From Liolophura sinensis (taxonomy: Eukaryota; Mollusca; Polyplacophora; Chitonida; Chitonidae): DNA of 64,000 nucleotides. Below are positions 1 to 12,600 of this stretch, piece by piece. A program made the position numbers and the translations under genes. The DNA is taken from contig NC_088299.1 in the NCBI RefSeq assembly GCF_032854445.1, positions 18,903,608 to 18,967,607 of the forward strand, in the 5' to 3' direction. Within the stretch, counting starts at the first letter, position 1; each line of letters opens with the position of its first letter. The notes under the pieces are model-generated. The model was not told the DNA's origin. It made no database searches and saw nothing but the letters and a program-made list of their open reading frames with translations.

Positions 1-414
1 AAACAAAAATACATGTTCAATATCTACACTTACATATAATGCCAACTGTCTCAGCACATGTTCAACAGAAGCGTTCCTGCACTGTGTACTGTGTTGCACC
101 ATGAGCTGTTGTGACGATAGGTGACGTAGAGACCTCTGGAACTCCGCAATGTAGTCACGTGATTAAGGCCCACTTTTTCGTGCATGATTGCAAGTTTCTC
201 TTGATTGCATCGCCGTATGGTACTCTCGTGTGAATGAGCTGTTTTGCAGACAGAAAAAGGCGATGAGTTAATGTTGATGACACTCGCAAAGAAGACACGG
301 GAGTTGAAGATTCGGGAACAGAGAAAGGGACAATAATGATTAATTGTGTGATTAATTTACAGCTCAGACATTGACTCAGCTGTGAAATATACGCACTGCA
401 ACAACAACAACATA
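1..414. other. 5' flank / 5' UTR of the SLC9A8-like gene
   Basis: This stretch lies upstream of the first ATG of the exchanger gene and must hold its 5' UTR and perhaps its promoter. A GTG at 382 is in frame with the ATG at 415, but the ATG is followed directly by a signal-peptide-like segment and is the better start. I see no clear TATA box or CpG-rich patch. The antisense reading frame at 155-517 has no family features. Confidence 0.4.
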
Positions 415-611
415 ATGTCAGCATCACGCCTCGTTTTGCAGTGTAGTTTGTTGGTGTTATTACACGGCGTTTACGTGGAGGGTTATTCTGATCCATCGCT
501 TCCCCTGGATAGAGCAAAGCGTTCTCCCCAGTCAGCAGCTCCGTTAGCTGCTCCCACCACGGCCAGCCCTACAACACCGTCAGCAACGGTCACACGGCCC
601 CCAAATATAAG
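415..611 (+). CDS. SLC9A8: SLC9A8-like coding exon 1: signal peptide and lumenal N-terminus
   Basis: Starts at ATG 415 and ends at AAG|GTAGAT, leaving phase 2. The first 23 or so residues ([20 protein letters not shown]...) look like a cleavable signal peptide. A dibasic RAKR|S site, a possible furin-type cleavage site, follows, then an Ala/Pro/Thr-rich stretch likely to be lumenal or extracellular and O-glycosylated. The AG|T codon formed with exon 2 restores the frame. Confidence 0.85.
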
Positions 612-3600
612 GTAGATGAAACTCAGACAACATTTAGTACTGACCAGTACGCATGCACAAAGATAGTTTTCTGAGCAATGCAGGGGTTGACGGTGGTATA
701 TATGATAGCCAGAAAGTCTAATTCACAACGTTAATGTACTACCGCCATAGTTTATATTTCTGACATTCCTGCAGTCTGTTGACCAACAAGGTAAATGTCA
801 GAATGTGAAAAAATTATAGAGATCTTTGAGCTCGCTGAATTACCGGCAAATCCAGCTTAAGCTGGCTCCCTTTAATGTTGTTTGTAAGTTTGGGAAGGTC
901 TGCCAGCAATCTGTGGATGATCAGGGGTTTCCCTGGGGCTCTGCTCATTTGCTACCCACCACCACCATATAAGTGAAATATTGTGAAACTATACCCCATA
1001 CTTAACCACAGTCAAATAAATAAATCATTATAGCTGGTTCCAGACATCCATGGAAATCTCGCAACAGCCAGATTGGGTGAACATATACTGTAGGTGTAAA
1101 ATACCTCTATGTGTGTCTGCCTATAGATCGAGAGGACAGACTGCATGGGTATAAAGGCTGGATTTGAGAAGGGTCAGCTACACGTGTATTTCTTGAAATG
1201 AACAAAACACCACATAACTGGCATGAAAATCATTTTTAATGGGTTATATCCACTATTTTCTTTGACAGATTTGGTCGAGTGTCTTAAACAATATGACCTT
1301 GAGTAGCAATCAACCTCAAGATCTTCTGCATTCTGTTCAAGAAATAAAGCTAAAAATAAGGCAATTCTTCATGTGACATGTTTCTGGATAGCTTGAAGTG
1401 TTCTCATTTTGAATCTGTTACCTTGATAGATATCCACGCTCAAATAAATAAATGATAATGTTTCTGTTCGTCGTCAGTGCTGTGAATGAGACGTTGATTA
1501 ACATCACCAGCACAGAAGCACCCACGACCACAGAGGCTGCTGGTGACAACCTGCCCAAAGATGGGGCGGCCGCTGAGGAACATCACAGCAGCATGACCAT
1601 CTTCTTCATTCTTCTGGTTGTTGGTGAGACAGGGTTATACAGAGACATTCTTCACATGTACATGTAGATTAATATTTGTGGGACCACCTTGCTTGGGCAA
1701 AGTGATTAAAGTATGCAGAGATTGTGGACTACTTGGGTCCCTCCTGGCTTGGTGTCTGGGATAAGGCTTTATAAAGCTAAATGCTAACCAGCCAGGTGCA
1801 TAGGTTTAGCCTGGAGGGTGTCTAAATGTGTTTGAGACGCCTTATTCTGAAAATTAAATCGAAATATTACATGGAAGAGATAAGGAAATTAGGAGAAAAT
1901 TGGAAATGAGCCCGCCTGATTTCAGATTGTGGCTAGATCTGTGGCCAGGTGTAGATGTTCTGGGAACTTGTCGTGGCTCAATGATTGGGTGTGGGTTCAA
2001 TCCTGGCCATGGGCAGGAAAACACACAGTATACTGTGACACATTGCTGGGTGTCGTGTATTGTGAGTTCGGCATGGTAATTTGGTGAGGCAGCACCTGAT
2101 ACATGTATATCAACATTGACAGAACTGCCATAGCGATAAACTGTTTCACTGTATAACCAAAACTGATGGTGAAAATAATGGCAATTCCAAATTAGCAAAC
2201 AAACCCCTCCCATTCAGCACACACACATCTGAGCTTTCTGTTTTATGTCAGACAGTTCACAAAGGAATCTGTACTTCAGGAAATTGATGTTATCATCACA
2301 GACATAGAGTATCTAGTAAACCTTAAATGGATTCAAAGCAATTTGTTTCTGTTGGTTTGTTGCAATTGGGCATCTTTACAACATTCTTATAAACTAAATC
2401 ACATAGTCTCTACCTGTATTTGTAGTAGCATGATCGGTGTGCTATTTCTCTGTCCACAGCTATCTGTATCCTGCTGGTTCACTTGCTCATCCAGACCAGG
2501 TTCCATTACTTACCAGAGAGTGTGGCCATCGTCCTCCTAGGTGGGTCTTGACAAAAGGAGACTTTAGTATGTGTACAGTATGACCATATATATCTTGTAG
2601 GCCAGTAAAAACAATAACTGTTGTAAGTATGTAATCATTTGAAATGATTTAAATGTTACACTAGATGTTAAAATGATATTTTACACACATTATCTAATGA
2701 ATATTAATCATCATGGATAAATGCTCAGAAACATCGGGGAAACGGTATTAAAACAGCACCAAATTTGAAAGTGTATGCCTGAAATGTACAATGGTCAAGG
2801 GCAATCTGTACCTAGAATGCTGACATATTGACCACTTTAGCATGTTTTAAGAGAAAGATAGACGTGTTTTGATTCTGGTTTACCTATAATTCTGAAGTTT
2901 TCATGGAAGATATCTAATATTCCTTTAATGATGTGTGTAAAATAAGTTTTAATTGTGCTCCTCTTTAAGTTTTCTGGCGCACCCAGTATATGGTTATTAG
3001 TGTTGCTTTAATCTCAGGGCTGAGCAGGGAGTGACCAAGAATCGTTAGCTTTATCCTGGGTCTCTGGGCCTTGGTAACAGTGAGTGGTTGCGAGCACAAG
3101 TAACTCTGCTGAGGGGGTGATGCATGTTCTACAGAGAGCACTTGCTCTCGGATCCTTCGGATGAAAGTCTCTGTACTGTAAAGGGTTAGCTCTATCCTCC
3201 GGGTGAAAGTCTGTACTGTAAAGGATTATCTCTATCCTCCAGGTGAAAGTCTGTGTACTGCAAGGGATTATCTCTAGCCTCCGGGTGAAAGTCTGTTTAC
3301 TGTAAGGGATTAGCTCTATCCTCCGGGTGAAAGTCTCTGTACTGTAAAGGATTAACTCTATCCTCCGGTTGAAAGTTTGTTTACTGTAACTGATTAGCTC
3401 TATCCTCCAGGTGAAAGTCTGTGTATCACATGTGGAAAAGTTCATAAGCATCTTGCCAATAGTGGAGATTCTGTCCCAGCACTTTGGTCACCTGCACTCA
3501 TAGAACTGACAGTTATGGTATCAGTGAATGCTAGGTGAAAAGACAGTTATCGTGTCAGGGAAATGTTAGGTGCAAAGACAGTTATCATGTCAGTGAAATG

Positions 3601-6600
3601 TTAGGTACAAAGACAGTTATCGTGTCAGTGAAATGCTAGGTGGAAGGACTTATTGTGTCAGCGAGATGTTAGGTGCAAAGACAGTTATTGTCAGTGAAAT
3701 GTTAGAAGCAAAGACAGCTATTGTGTTTGTGAAATGTTAGGTGCAAAGACAGGTATTGTGTTTGTGAAATGTTAAGTGCAAAGACTTATTGTGTCAGTCA
3801 AATGTTACATGTAGGTGCAAAGACAATTATCCTGTCAGTGAAATTTTAGGTGCAAAGACACTTATCGTGTCAGTGCAGTATTAAGTGCAAAGACTGTTAT
3901 CGTGTCAGTGAAATGTTAGGTGCAAAGACTGTTATTGTGTCAGTGAAATGTTAGGTGCAAAGATAGTTATCGTGTCAATGCAATGTTAGGTGCAAGGACT
4001 GTTATCCTGTCAGTGAAATGTTAGGTGCAAAGACTGTTATCCTGTCAGTGAAATGTTAGGTGCAAAGACAATTATCATGTCAGTGAAATGTTAAGTGCAC
4101 AGACAGTTATCGTGTCAGTGAAATGTTAGGTGCAAAGACAGTTATTGTGTCAGTAAAAGGTTAGGTGCAAAGACAGTTGTCGTGTCTGTGAAATGTTTGG
4201 TACAAGAATAGAGGCCAAAGAAATAAATAGATAATGTTGCCTCTAAAGAACACTGTAATGAAAAATGGTGTTGTTCACAAGACTTGTCACTCCTGTGACT
4301 TGATATTCCACCCTCTTCTTTAGTGTGCTTTTGAAGAAATAATTATGAAGTGACTTGCCTTTTTTGGCTGAAATGCGTGGAATGCATTTAAAAAATGATT
4401 AATGTAGTAATTTTTTTTGCTTGTTTCTTTGCAGGTGCCTTGATTGGTTTGATATTGAAGTTTACAAAGTTTGGAAACTGGAGAGTAAGTGATATAAGAC
4501 GAGAAAGCTTCATTAGATGGGCTACATTCTGTTTTGTTCGAAGGCCAGGCCACGCTTGAATCTTGTGTTTTAATCTCTTGGCAACTCAAGGCGATGGCTC
4601 AAAAACAATCTCAGACCGGGTCGTGGTCGAAACGGTTGACAACAGTTGTGAGGCCATTGAGATTCTCTTTGCATGAAATTGTCAGAAATTACTTGCATTC
4701 CTTGCATTCCTAGGGAAATATGAACATTGATGAAAATCAGCATGACTTGTTGGAAAGTTTTGTCATGATGGCAATTGTTTTCTCAGGATGCTCTGGTTTT
4801 CTCCCGCCATCAAACTTCATGTCTTCATATGGGAAAACAATTTTTGAGGAATGTGCATTAATTTGTAGTCACACCACTGTATTGTCCAACATACAAATTA
4901 TACCAAAATTCATTTTCATTGTTGCACTGAGAATCTGGCTGATTGGTACATGTATTAGAAATGCACTATTGCATGAGGCAGAGTAAGATTTGGGAGTTCA
5001 CATACAGGTATTGTCCAGATTGTGGTAACAGGAAGACAAACAGGCTGTAAACATATTTTGAGTGGACTTCTTCGGTTTCCTAAGGATTAGGGCTCCTGCG
5101 TCAAAGTCGAGAGACCCGGGATCAGCTCTGAGCAGGGTCATACCAGGGACTTTAAAAATGGTACTTGTTGCTGCTTTGCTTGGTGCTCAGCACAGAGAGG
5201 TTAGAGCAAGGAAACAGGGCTGGTTGGCCTGGTGTCAGTATAATGTGACTGGGAGGGGTGTCATGTCTGGTGTCTTCTGCATGATACTTAAGTTGTGGCA
5301 GAACTTTGGTGGCATGGACTCGCTCTGCCACAAGAAGACACAGTATATACATACGCGCAAACACACCAAATGACTCCTCGTTGTCATAGGACTGAAAAAT
5401 CGTAAAGTACAATGTTAAACCTTAAGCCTACACATATTTAGACATATTTTGACTAGTCAGCTCATGAATCTGTTTTTGGGAGAGGTAACTATTTTGATGT
5501 TTATACATACTGGTACATATTCATTGGGACTTGATTTATGTGAAACATGCGTTAGGAAAAGAACACTTTTTTTCAACTTGATTAGCTATTTTGTTTAGTG
5601 CTACAATTTCAAAATATTAAGTTGTTGTTACATATATTGTATTCCCTTTTGGTGTTTCAGAATGAAGAAGCTTTTTCACCTACAGTGTTTTTTCTCATCC
5701 TTCTACCACCAATTATCTTTGAATCCGGCTATAACTTACACAAGGTAAGTGTAATGGGTTTTAGCATTTTAAATTTAAGAATGAAGATCAAGATAATTTG
5801 ATATCTTACCTGTAGCTGTACTGAACATACGTTCCTGTAATATAAACGCTCAATTTGTCAGGATTGTACATGTACATGTACACATCAGTTTAAATAAAGT
5901 GAAGAATAAGTCCTGTTGACAAACTGCTCAAGCTGGTTTTATCCGGAATTATATGTTTTCAAGAGAAGACAAGTGAAGTCTTTTGGCCTCTCAATGGTCA
6001 CCAATCATTTAAACAGTGTATATTTTTCACATGATTTTTATTTGTTTTTCAGGGTAATTTTTTTCAGAACATAGGTTCCATTTTGGTATTTGCCATATTT
6101 GGCACAGTGATATCAGCCATGGTGATAGGAGGCGGTGTGTATCTGCTGGGAAAGGTAGGTGCATAGATATATGATGGGCCACTTGGTGGACAACAAGTTA
6201 TATCTGCTGGGAAAGGTAGGTGCATAGATGTATGATGGGCCACTTGGTACACAAGTTATATCTGCTGGGAAAGGTAGGTGCATAGATATATGATGGGCCA
6301 CTTGGTACACAACAGGTTATATCTGCTGGGAAAGGTAGGTGCATAGATGTATGATGGGCCACTTGGTAGACAAGTTATATCTGCTGGGAAAGGTAGGTGC
6401 ATAGATATATGATGGGCCACTTGTTACACAACAAGTTATATCTGCTAGGAAAGGTAGGTGCATAGATATATGATGGGCCACTTGGTAGACAAGTTATATC
6501 TGCTGGGACAGGTAGGTGCATAGATATATAATAGGCCACTTGGCACACAACAAGTTATATCTGCTGGAAAAGATAGATCCATAGATATGTAATGGGCCAC

Positions 6601-9600
6601 TTGGTACACAACAAGTTATATCTGCTGGGAAAGGTAGGTGTATAGATATATGATGGGCCACTTGTTACACTTGAAACTATTCGTCGGTCATTTTCTCTGT
6701 TTCCTCAGTGTCTCTTGTTGACGGCAATTTGTTCTCAGATCCAACTTTCATGCCCACATAACACTTGACCATATATTTCTTTTTAAAAACTTATTATCAT
6801 TGAAGTATAAAATGTTTATTCAAGCATATTTGGAAGGCATTATTCTGTATAGACTGAAAAAATTATACTCTTTATGAAGCCCTGGATGGTTTTGTCTATG
6901 AAATGAGATTAAAAAAGTTGCATCAGTTGTACTGAAAGATGGATGCTGTAGTATGTTGAAAAAGGTTGTGGTATTAGGGTTAGCATATGTGTTTGTATTG
7001 TGGACCAATCCTGTGAATACAGCACTTACATTGGTTATTTTCTTCTCCATATGATTTTCAAATACATCGTTTTGTGTTGACCAGGCACAGGTAGCGACAG
7101 AGCTTGATGTGGTGGAGAGTTTTGCCTTTGGTTCATTGATATCAGCCGTCGATCCAGTGGCCACCTTGGCTATCTTCCAGGCTATAGAGGTGGACCCTAT
7201 ACTGTACATGTTGGTGTTTGGGGAGAGTGTACTCAATGATGCAGTCTCTATTGTACTCACAAAGTAAGTCACTGACCCAGAAGAGAGAGCTGAATTATGC
7301 AGCCTCTGTTGTACTCACAAAGTATGTAACTGACCCAGAAGAGACAAGTGAATGATGGAGCCTGTATTGTACTCACAAAGTAAGTGACTGACCCAGAAGA
7401 GACAACTCAATGATGAGGTCTCTAATGTACTCACAGAGTAAGTCACTGACCCAGAAGAGACAACTCAATGATGCAGTCTTTATTGTACTCACAAAGTAAG
7501 TGACTGACTCAGAAGAGACAAGTGAATGATGCAGCCTTTAATGTACTCTTAAAGTAAGTGACTGACCCAGAAAAGACAACTCAATGATGCAGTCTCTACT
7601 GTACTCACAGAGTAAGTCACTGACCCAGAAGAGACAACTCAGTGATGCAGTCTTTATTGTACTCACAAAGTAAGTGACTGACTCAGAAGAGACAAGTGAA
7701 TGATGCAGCCTCTAATGTACTCTCAAAGTAAGTCCCTAACCCAGAAGAGACAAGTGAATGATGCCGTCTTTATTGCACTCAAAAGTATGTAACTGACCCA
7801 GAAGAGACAGCTAAATTATGCAGCCTCTATTGTACTCACAAAGTAAGTGACTGACCTAGAAGAGACAACTCAATGATGAGGTCTCTATTGTACTCACAAA
7901 GTAAGTCACTGACTCAGAAGAGACAAGTGAATGATGCAGCCTTTAATGTACTCTCAAAGTAAGTCACTGCCTCAGAAGAGACATGTGAATGATGGAGCCT
8001 GTATTATACTCACAAAGTAAGTCACTGACCTAGAAGAGACAACTGAATGATGAGGTCTCTATTGTACTCACAAAATAAGTCACTGACTCAGAAGAGACAA
8101 GTGAATGATGCAGCCTTTAATGTACTCTCAAAGTAAGTCACTGCCTCAGAAGAGACATGTGAATGATGGAGCCTGTATTATACTCACAAAGTAAGTGACT
8201 GACCCAGAAGAGACAACTCAATGATGAGGTCTCTATTGTACTCACAGAGTAAGTCACTGACCCAGAAGAGACATGTGAATGATGGAGCCTGTATTATACT
8301 CACAAAGTAAGTCACTGACCCAGAAGAGACAACTCAATGATGAGGTCTCTATATTGTACTCACAAAGTAAGTCACTGTCTCAGGAGAGACATGTGAATGA
8401 TGGAGCCTGTATTATACTCACAAAGTAAGTCACTGATCCAGAAGAGGCAAAGCGAGTTTCTTGTTCTAAAGCTCATGTTTTAAAGGCACATAGAACATGT
8501 AGTGCCAAGTTTTTCTATGCCTAGCCACCTCTGGAAGTGACGAAGCATTTTGGACTAACTTTCACAATTTGAGACAGAAAACTTTTGTCAATAACCAAAC
8601 ATATTCTTTGAGAAATGATCAAAAGAAAAGTACTGTTAGTGATCTAAAGTTGTAACCTTCAGACATTTTGTGAAAAGGGCTCGGGACTTAATTATAATAA
8701 CAAGATAGTTATTAGGAAAGCTTCTCTTACATGTGCTTGTATGTGGCAATAATAGTAATGGTGCAAAACCTGATGATCAGAGATCAGAGAAATGGTGTTG
8801 CTGTTTGCAGGACAATGTTGGAGTTCAACACAGTTGTAACAACAAGTGCAGCCGCTGCAGTCTTCCAGGCCATTGGTATCTTCTGCCTCATGTTCTTTGC
8901 CTCTGCAGCTATTGGAGCAGCCTGTGGCCTCATCAGTGCTATCATATCCTTGTCTTTGTCACACAGCACAACCTTCTCTATATCTTGTATATTTGGATTG
9001 GATGTAAACGCTAGGAAACTGCTGGTGGACATAGGAAGTACATGTACTAGAGTGTTACAGTACTGGGGTTATGCACCCACAAAGTACAGTGTACTGGAAT
9101 TAGGCACCCACAAAGTACAGTGTAGTGGAATTAGGCACCCACAAGGTACAGTGTACTGGAATTAGGCACCCACAAGGTACAGTGTACTGGAGTGAGGCAC
9201 TCACAATGTACAGTGTACTGGAATTAGGCACCCACAAAGTACAGTGTACTGGAATTAGGCACCCACAAAGTACAGTGTACTGGAATTAGGCACCCACAAA
9301 GTACAGTGTACTGGAATTAGGCACCCACAAAGTACAGTGTACTGGAATTAGGCACCCACAAAGTACAGTGTACTGGAATTAGGCACCCACAAAGTACAGT
9401 GTACTGGACTGAGGCACTTACAGTGTACAGTGTAGTGGAATTAGGCACCCACAGTGTACAGTGTAGTGGAATTAGGCACTCACAGTGTACAGTGTACTGG
9501 AGTGACGCACTCACAGTGTACTGGCATTAGGCACCCACAAAGTACAGTGTAGTGGAGTGACGCACTCACAGTGTACAGTGTACTGGAATTAGACACTCAC

Positions 9601-12600
9601 AATGTACAGTGTACTGGAGTGAGGCACTCAGTGTACTGGAATTAGGCACCCGCAAAGTACAGTGTACTAGAGTGAGGCACTCACAGTGTACAGTGTACTA
9701 GAGTTAGGCACTCACAATGTACAGTGTACTGGAATTAGGCCCTCACCATGTACAATGTACTGGAATGAAAGGCGAACTGTGTTGTGGGGTTAGGCACTCA
9801 CAAAGTGCACGTACAGTGTATGGAAGTTAGGCACTCACAATGTACAGTTTACTGGAGTTAGGCACTCACATAATGCGATGTGCCCATGTCATCTAGCATG
9901 AAGTTTGCTACTGGAGGCCGTGCACACAACCAATTTGACATTGTCACAGGTGAGAGAATCTACCAGGAATTAGCCAAATGTTGGTGGTGTGACTGAGGCA
10001 TTATGGTTTCCGCCACGCACAACAATGACCTCCATTGTGCAGGTGAAGAATTCTTGAGCTTGACATTAAATAGCAGTCAAATTAATCAGTATGTTAGTGG
10101 GAAGGAGGGGTTATGCCACACTTATTATAAATATTTCACTTTTACGATGACAAACACCTTATTACATTTATCCTGTCTGTGGTGGGACATAGCCATCTCA
10201 GTGTTAGCCAGTGTCTCTCTTTCTTGGCCATCTCAATGTTAGCCAGTGTCTCTCTTACTTGGCCATCTCAATGTTAGCCAGTGTCTCTCTTACTTAGCCA
10301 TCTCAGTGTTAGCCAGTGTCTCTCTTACTTAGCCATCTCAGTGTTAGCCAGTGTCTCTCTTACTTGACCTTGACTGTTAAATACGTGCTGAAGATTGTGG
10401 ACTTGAGGAAGACGCCGTCTCTGGAGTTTGGCATGATGTTGATATTTTCCTATCTGCCATATGGACTGGCTGAAGGAATACAGCTGTCAGGTCAGTTGTA
10501 GGAATACAATAATGCTGTCAGTGCTCTTTATAAGGGATCGTCCCCATTAAGCGTAAAAGTTTAAAACATAAACATTCTCCAAACTACATGTCTTTTTCAC
10601 GTTGGCAGCATCAATTCTTCTGTTACCATGAGTAATAAAAACCCAAATTTGTGACTGTAGAATATGCTCTTCTATCAAATGTGTGGACTAAAAATTAGTC
10701 TGTAATCCATGTAACAGTTACAGGTGTTGTTTTTTGATTACAGGTGTTGTGTTTGATTACAGGTGTTATGTTTTGATTACAGGTTTTGTGTTAGATTACA
10801 GGTGTTGTGTTTTGATTACAGGTGTTGTGTATTGATTACAGGTGTTGTGTTTGATTACAAGTGTTGTGTTTTGATTACAGGTATCATGGCAATTCTGTTT
10901 TGTGGTATTGTCATGTCACATTACACCCATCTTAACCTCTCCCCGGTCACTCAGATCACTGTCCAGCAGACGTTCAGAACGATAGCCTTTATCGCAGGTC
11001 AGTACGTAATCTCCATTTTCCTTTCTCTGCTCAAAATGTCCAAAACCGAACTCGTACCCGTAATTTTTTAATGAGGAAACTTTGTGGGTTCTTGGCAAGA
11101 TATCATATTTTCTTTGAAGCTGTGTGTCACTTATAATTTGATCCCAGCAAGTCAGGTGCAACTTGAGGCACAGCTGTGCAATCTAATGCTCATTTCTGCA
11201 TACTAGGGCCAGATTTGCATTAGGTTTTACTTGTCTGTTCAGCTTGGACCTGAGTCAACCATGGAGGAATAGGTACTCCATTTGCTGAGTTAAAGAGGTG
11301 TTAATGTACTAAAGTGTGGAGACAACCTCCCACCAAGGAAGGAATAGGCACTCCATTTGCTGAAATACCAGCACTAATCTGAGCTAAAGAGATGTTAATG
11401 TACCAAAGTGTGGAGACAACCCCCCACCATGGGGGGAATAGGTACTCCGTTTGCTGAAATACTAGTGCGGAGACAACCCTCTACTGGTTAATACACTTGT
11501 TCATTTACATCATATACTTGTACTTTGGGGCACTTATAATGGAGTATATAGCTAATAAAAAGTTAAATCTGCAGGAAATGTAACATGTCCGTATCCAAAA
11601 TGTTCTGCACAATCGCATTTAGGTGTATGACGTAAATAACAACTAACCAAAGTAGATGCAGAAAGGTCTGTTGTGAGTTGAGATTTATCTACCTCATCAT
11701 TTTATTTTTTCAGAAACTTGCGTCTTTGCATATCTAGGATTGGCCATATTTAGCTTCAAGCATATAGTTCGCCCTCCCTTTGTCATATGGAGTATTGTAA
11801 GTACATACACAACCATCTTCTTTTGGATATCTTACATGTTTTGTTCTCTTACACAGTTGTATTACACATATATTATGTCTGTGTAAAGTGTACACTCCTC
11901 ACCCCCCCTCCCCAGTTTTTTCTTGCTAGTGTCTTTTGGTGCTCATGTCATCAAATGCACTGCATTGACTTTAAGAACACTATAGTCTTTGACCAATGGA
12001 ACTAGCTGAAGTGCAACTGGTGGTCAGTGGTGGTGACAAGTGATGGTGATAAGTGGTGGTGATAAGTGATGGTGATAAGTGATGGTGGTCAGTGGTGGTG
12101 TTCAATGGTGGTGGTCAGTGGTGGTGATAAGTGGTGGTGGTCAGTGGTGGTGACAAGTGGTAGTGGTCAGTGGTGGTGGTCAGTGGTAGTGACAAGTGGT
12201 GGTGGTCAGTGGTGGTGATAAGTGGTGGTAGTGGTCAGTGGTGGTGGTCAGTGGTGGTGACAAGTGGTGGTGGTCAGTGGTGGTGGTCAGCGGTGGTGGT
12301 CAGTGGTGGTGACAAGTAGTAGTGGTCAGTGGTAGTGGTCAGTGGTGGTGGTCAGCAGTGGTGATAAGTAGTGGTGGTCAGAGGTAGTGGTCATTGGTGG
12401 TGGTCAGCGGTGGTGATAAGTGGTGGTGGTCACTGGTGGTGATAAGGGTGGTCAGTGGTGGTGACAAGTGGTGGTGGTCAGTGGTGGTGACAAGTGGTGG
12501 TGGTCAGTGGTGGTGATAAGTGGTGGTGGTCAGTGGTGGTGGTCAGTGATGGTGATCAGTGGTGGTGACTAGTGGTGGTGACAAGTGTTAGTGATAAGTG

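Larger units (their letters stand above)
8944..10384 (+). other. SLC9A8: U12-type AT-AC intron (intron 8)
   Basis: The 5' site is ATATCCTT (8944-8951). The 3' end has a branch site ACCTTGAC (10367-10374) that differs from the U12 consensus TCCTTRAC core at only one position, with branch A at 10373, 11 nt before the exon. The terminal dinucleotide is AC (10383-10384). It would be spliced by the minor (U11/U12) spliceosome. It holds two minisatellites, one ending directly upstream of the branch site. Confidence 0.9.

Noticed and set aside
6820..7272. 150-codon minus-strand protein
   Set aside because: Antisense shadow of SLC9A8 exon 7; no domain.
8944..9003. Exon 8 extension to a GTAAAC donor at 9004
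   Set aside because: It would insert about 20 non-family residues before VDLRK. The AT-AC join at 8943/10385 gives a gap-free match to NHE8.
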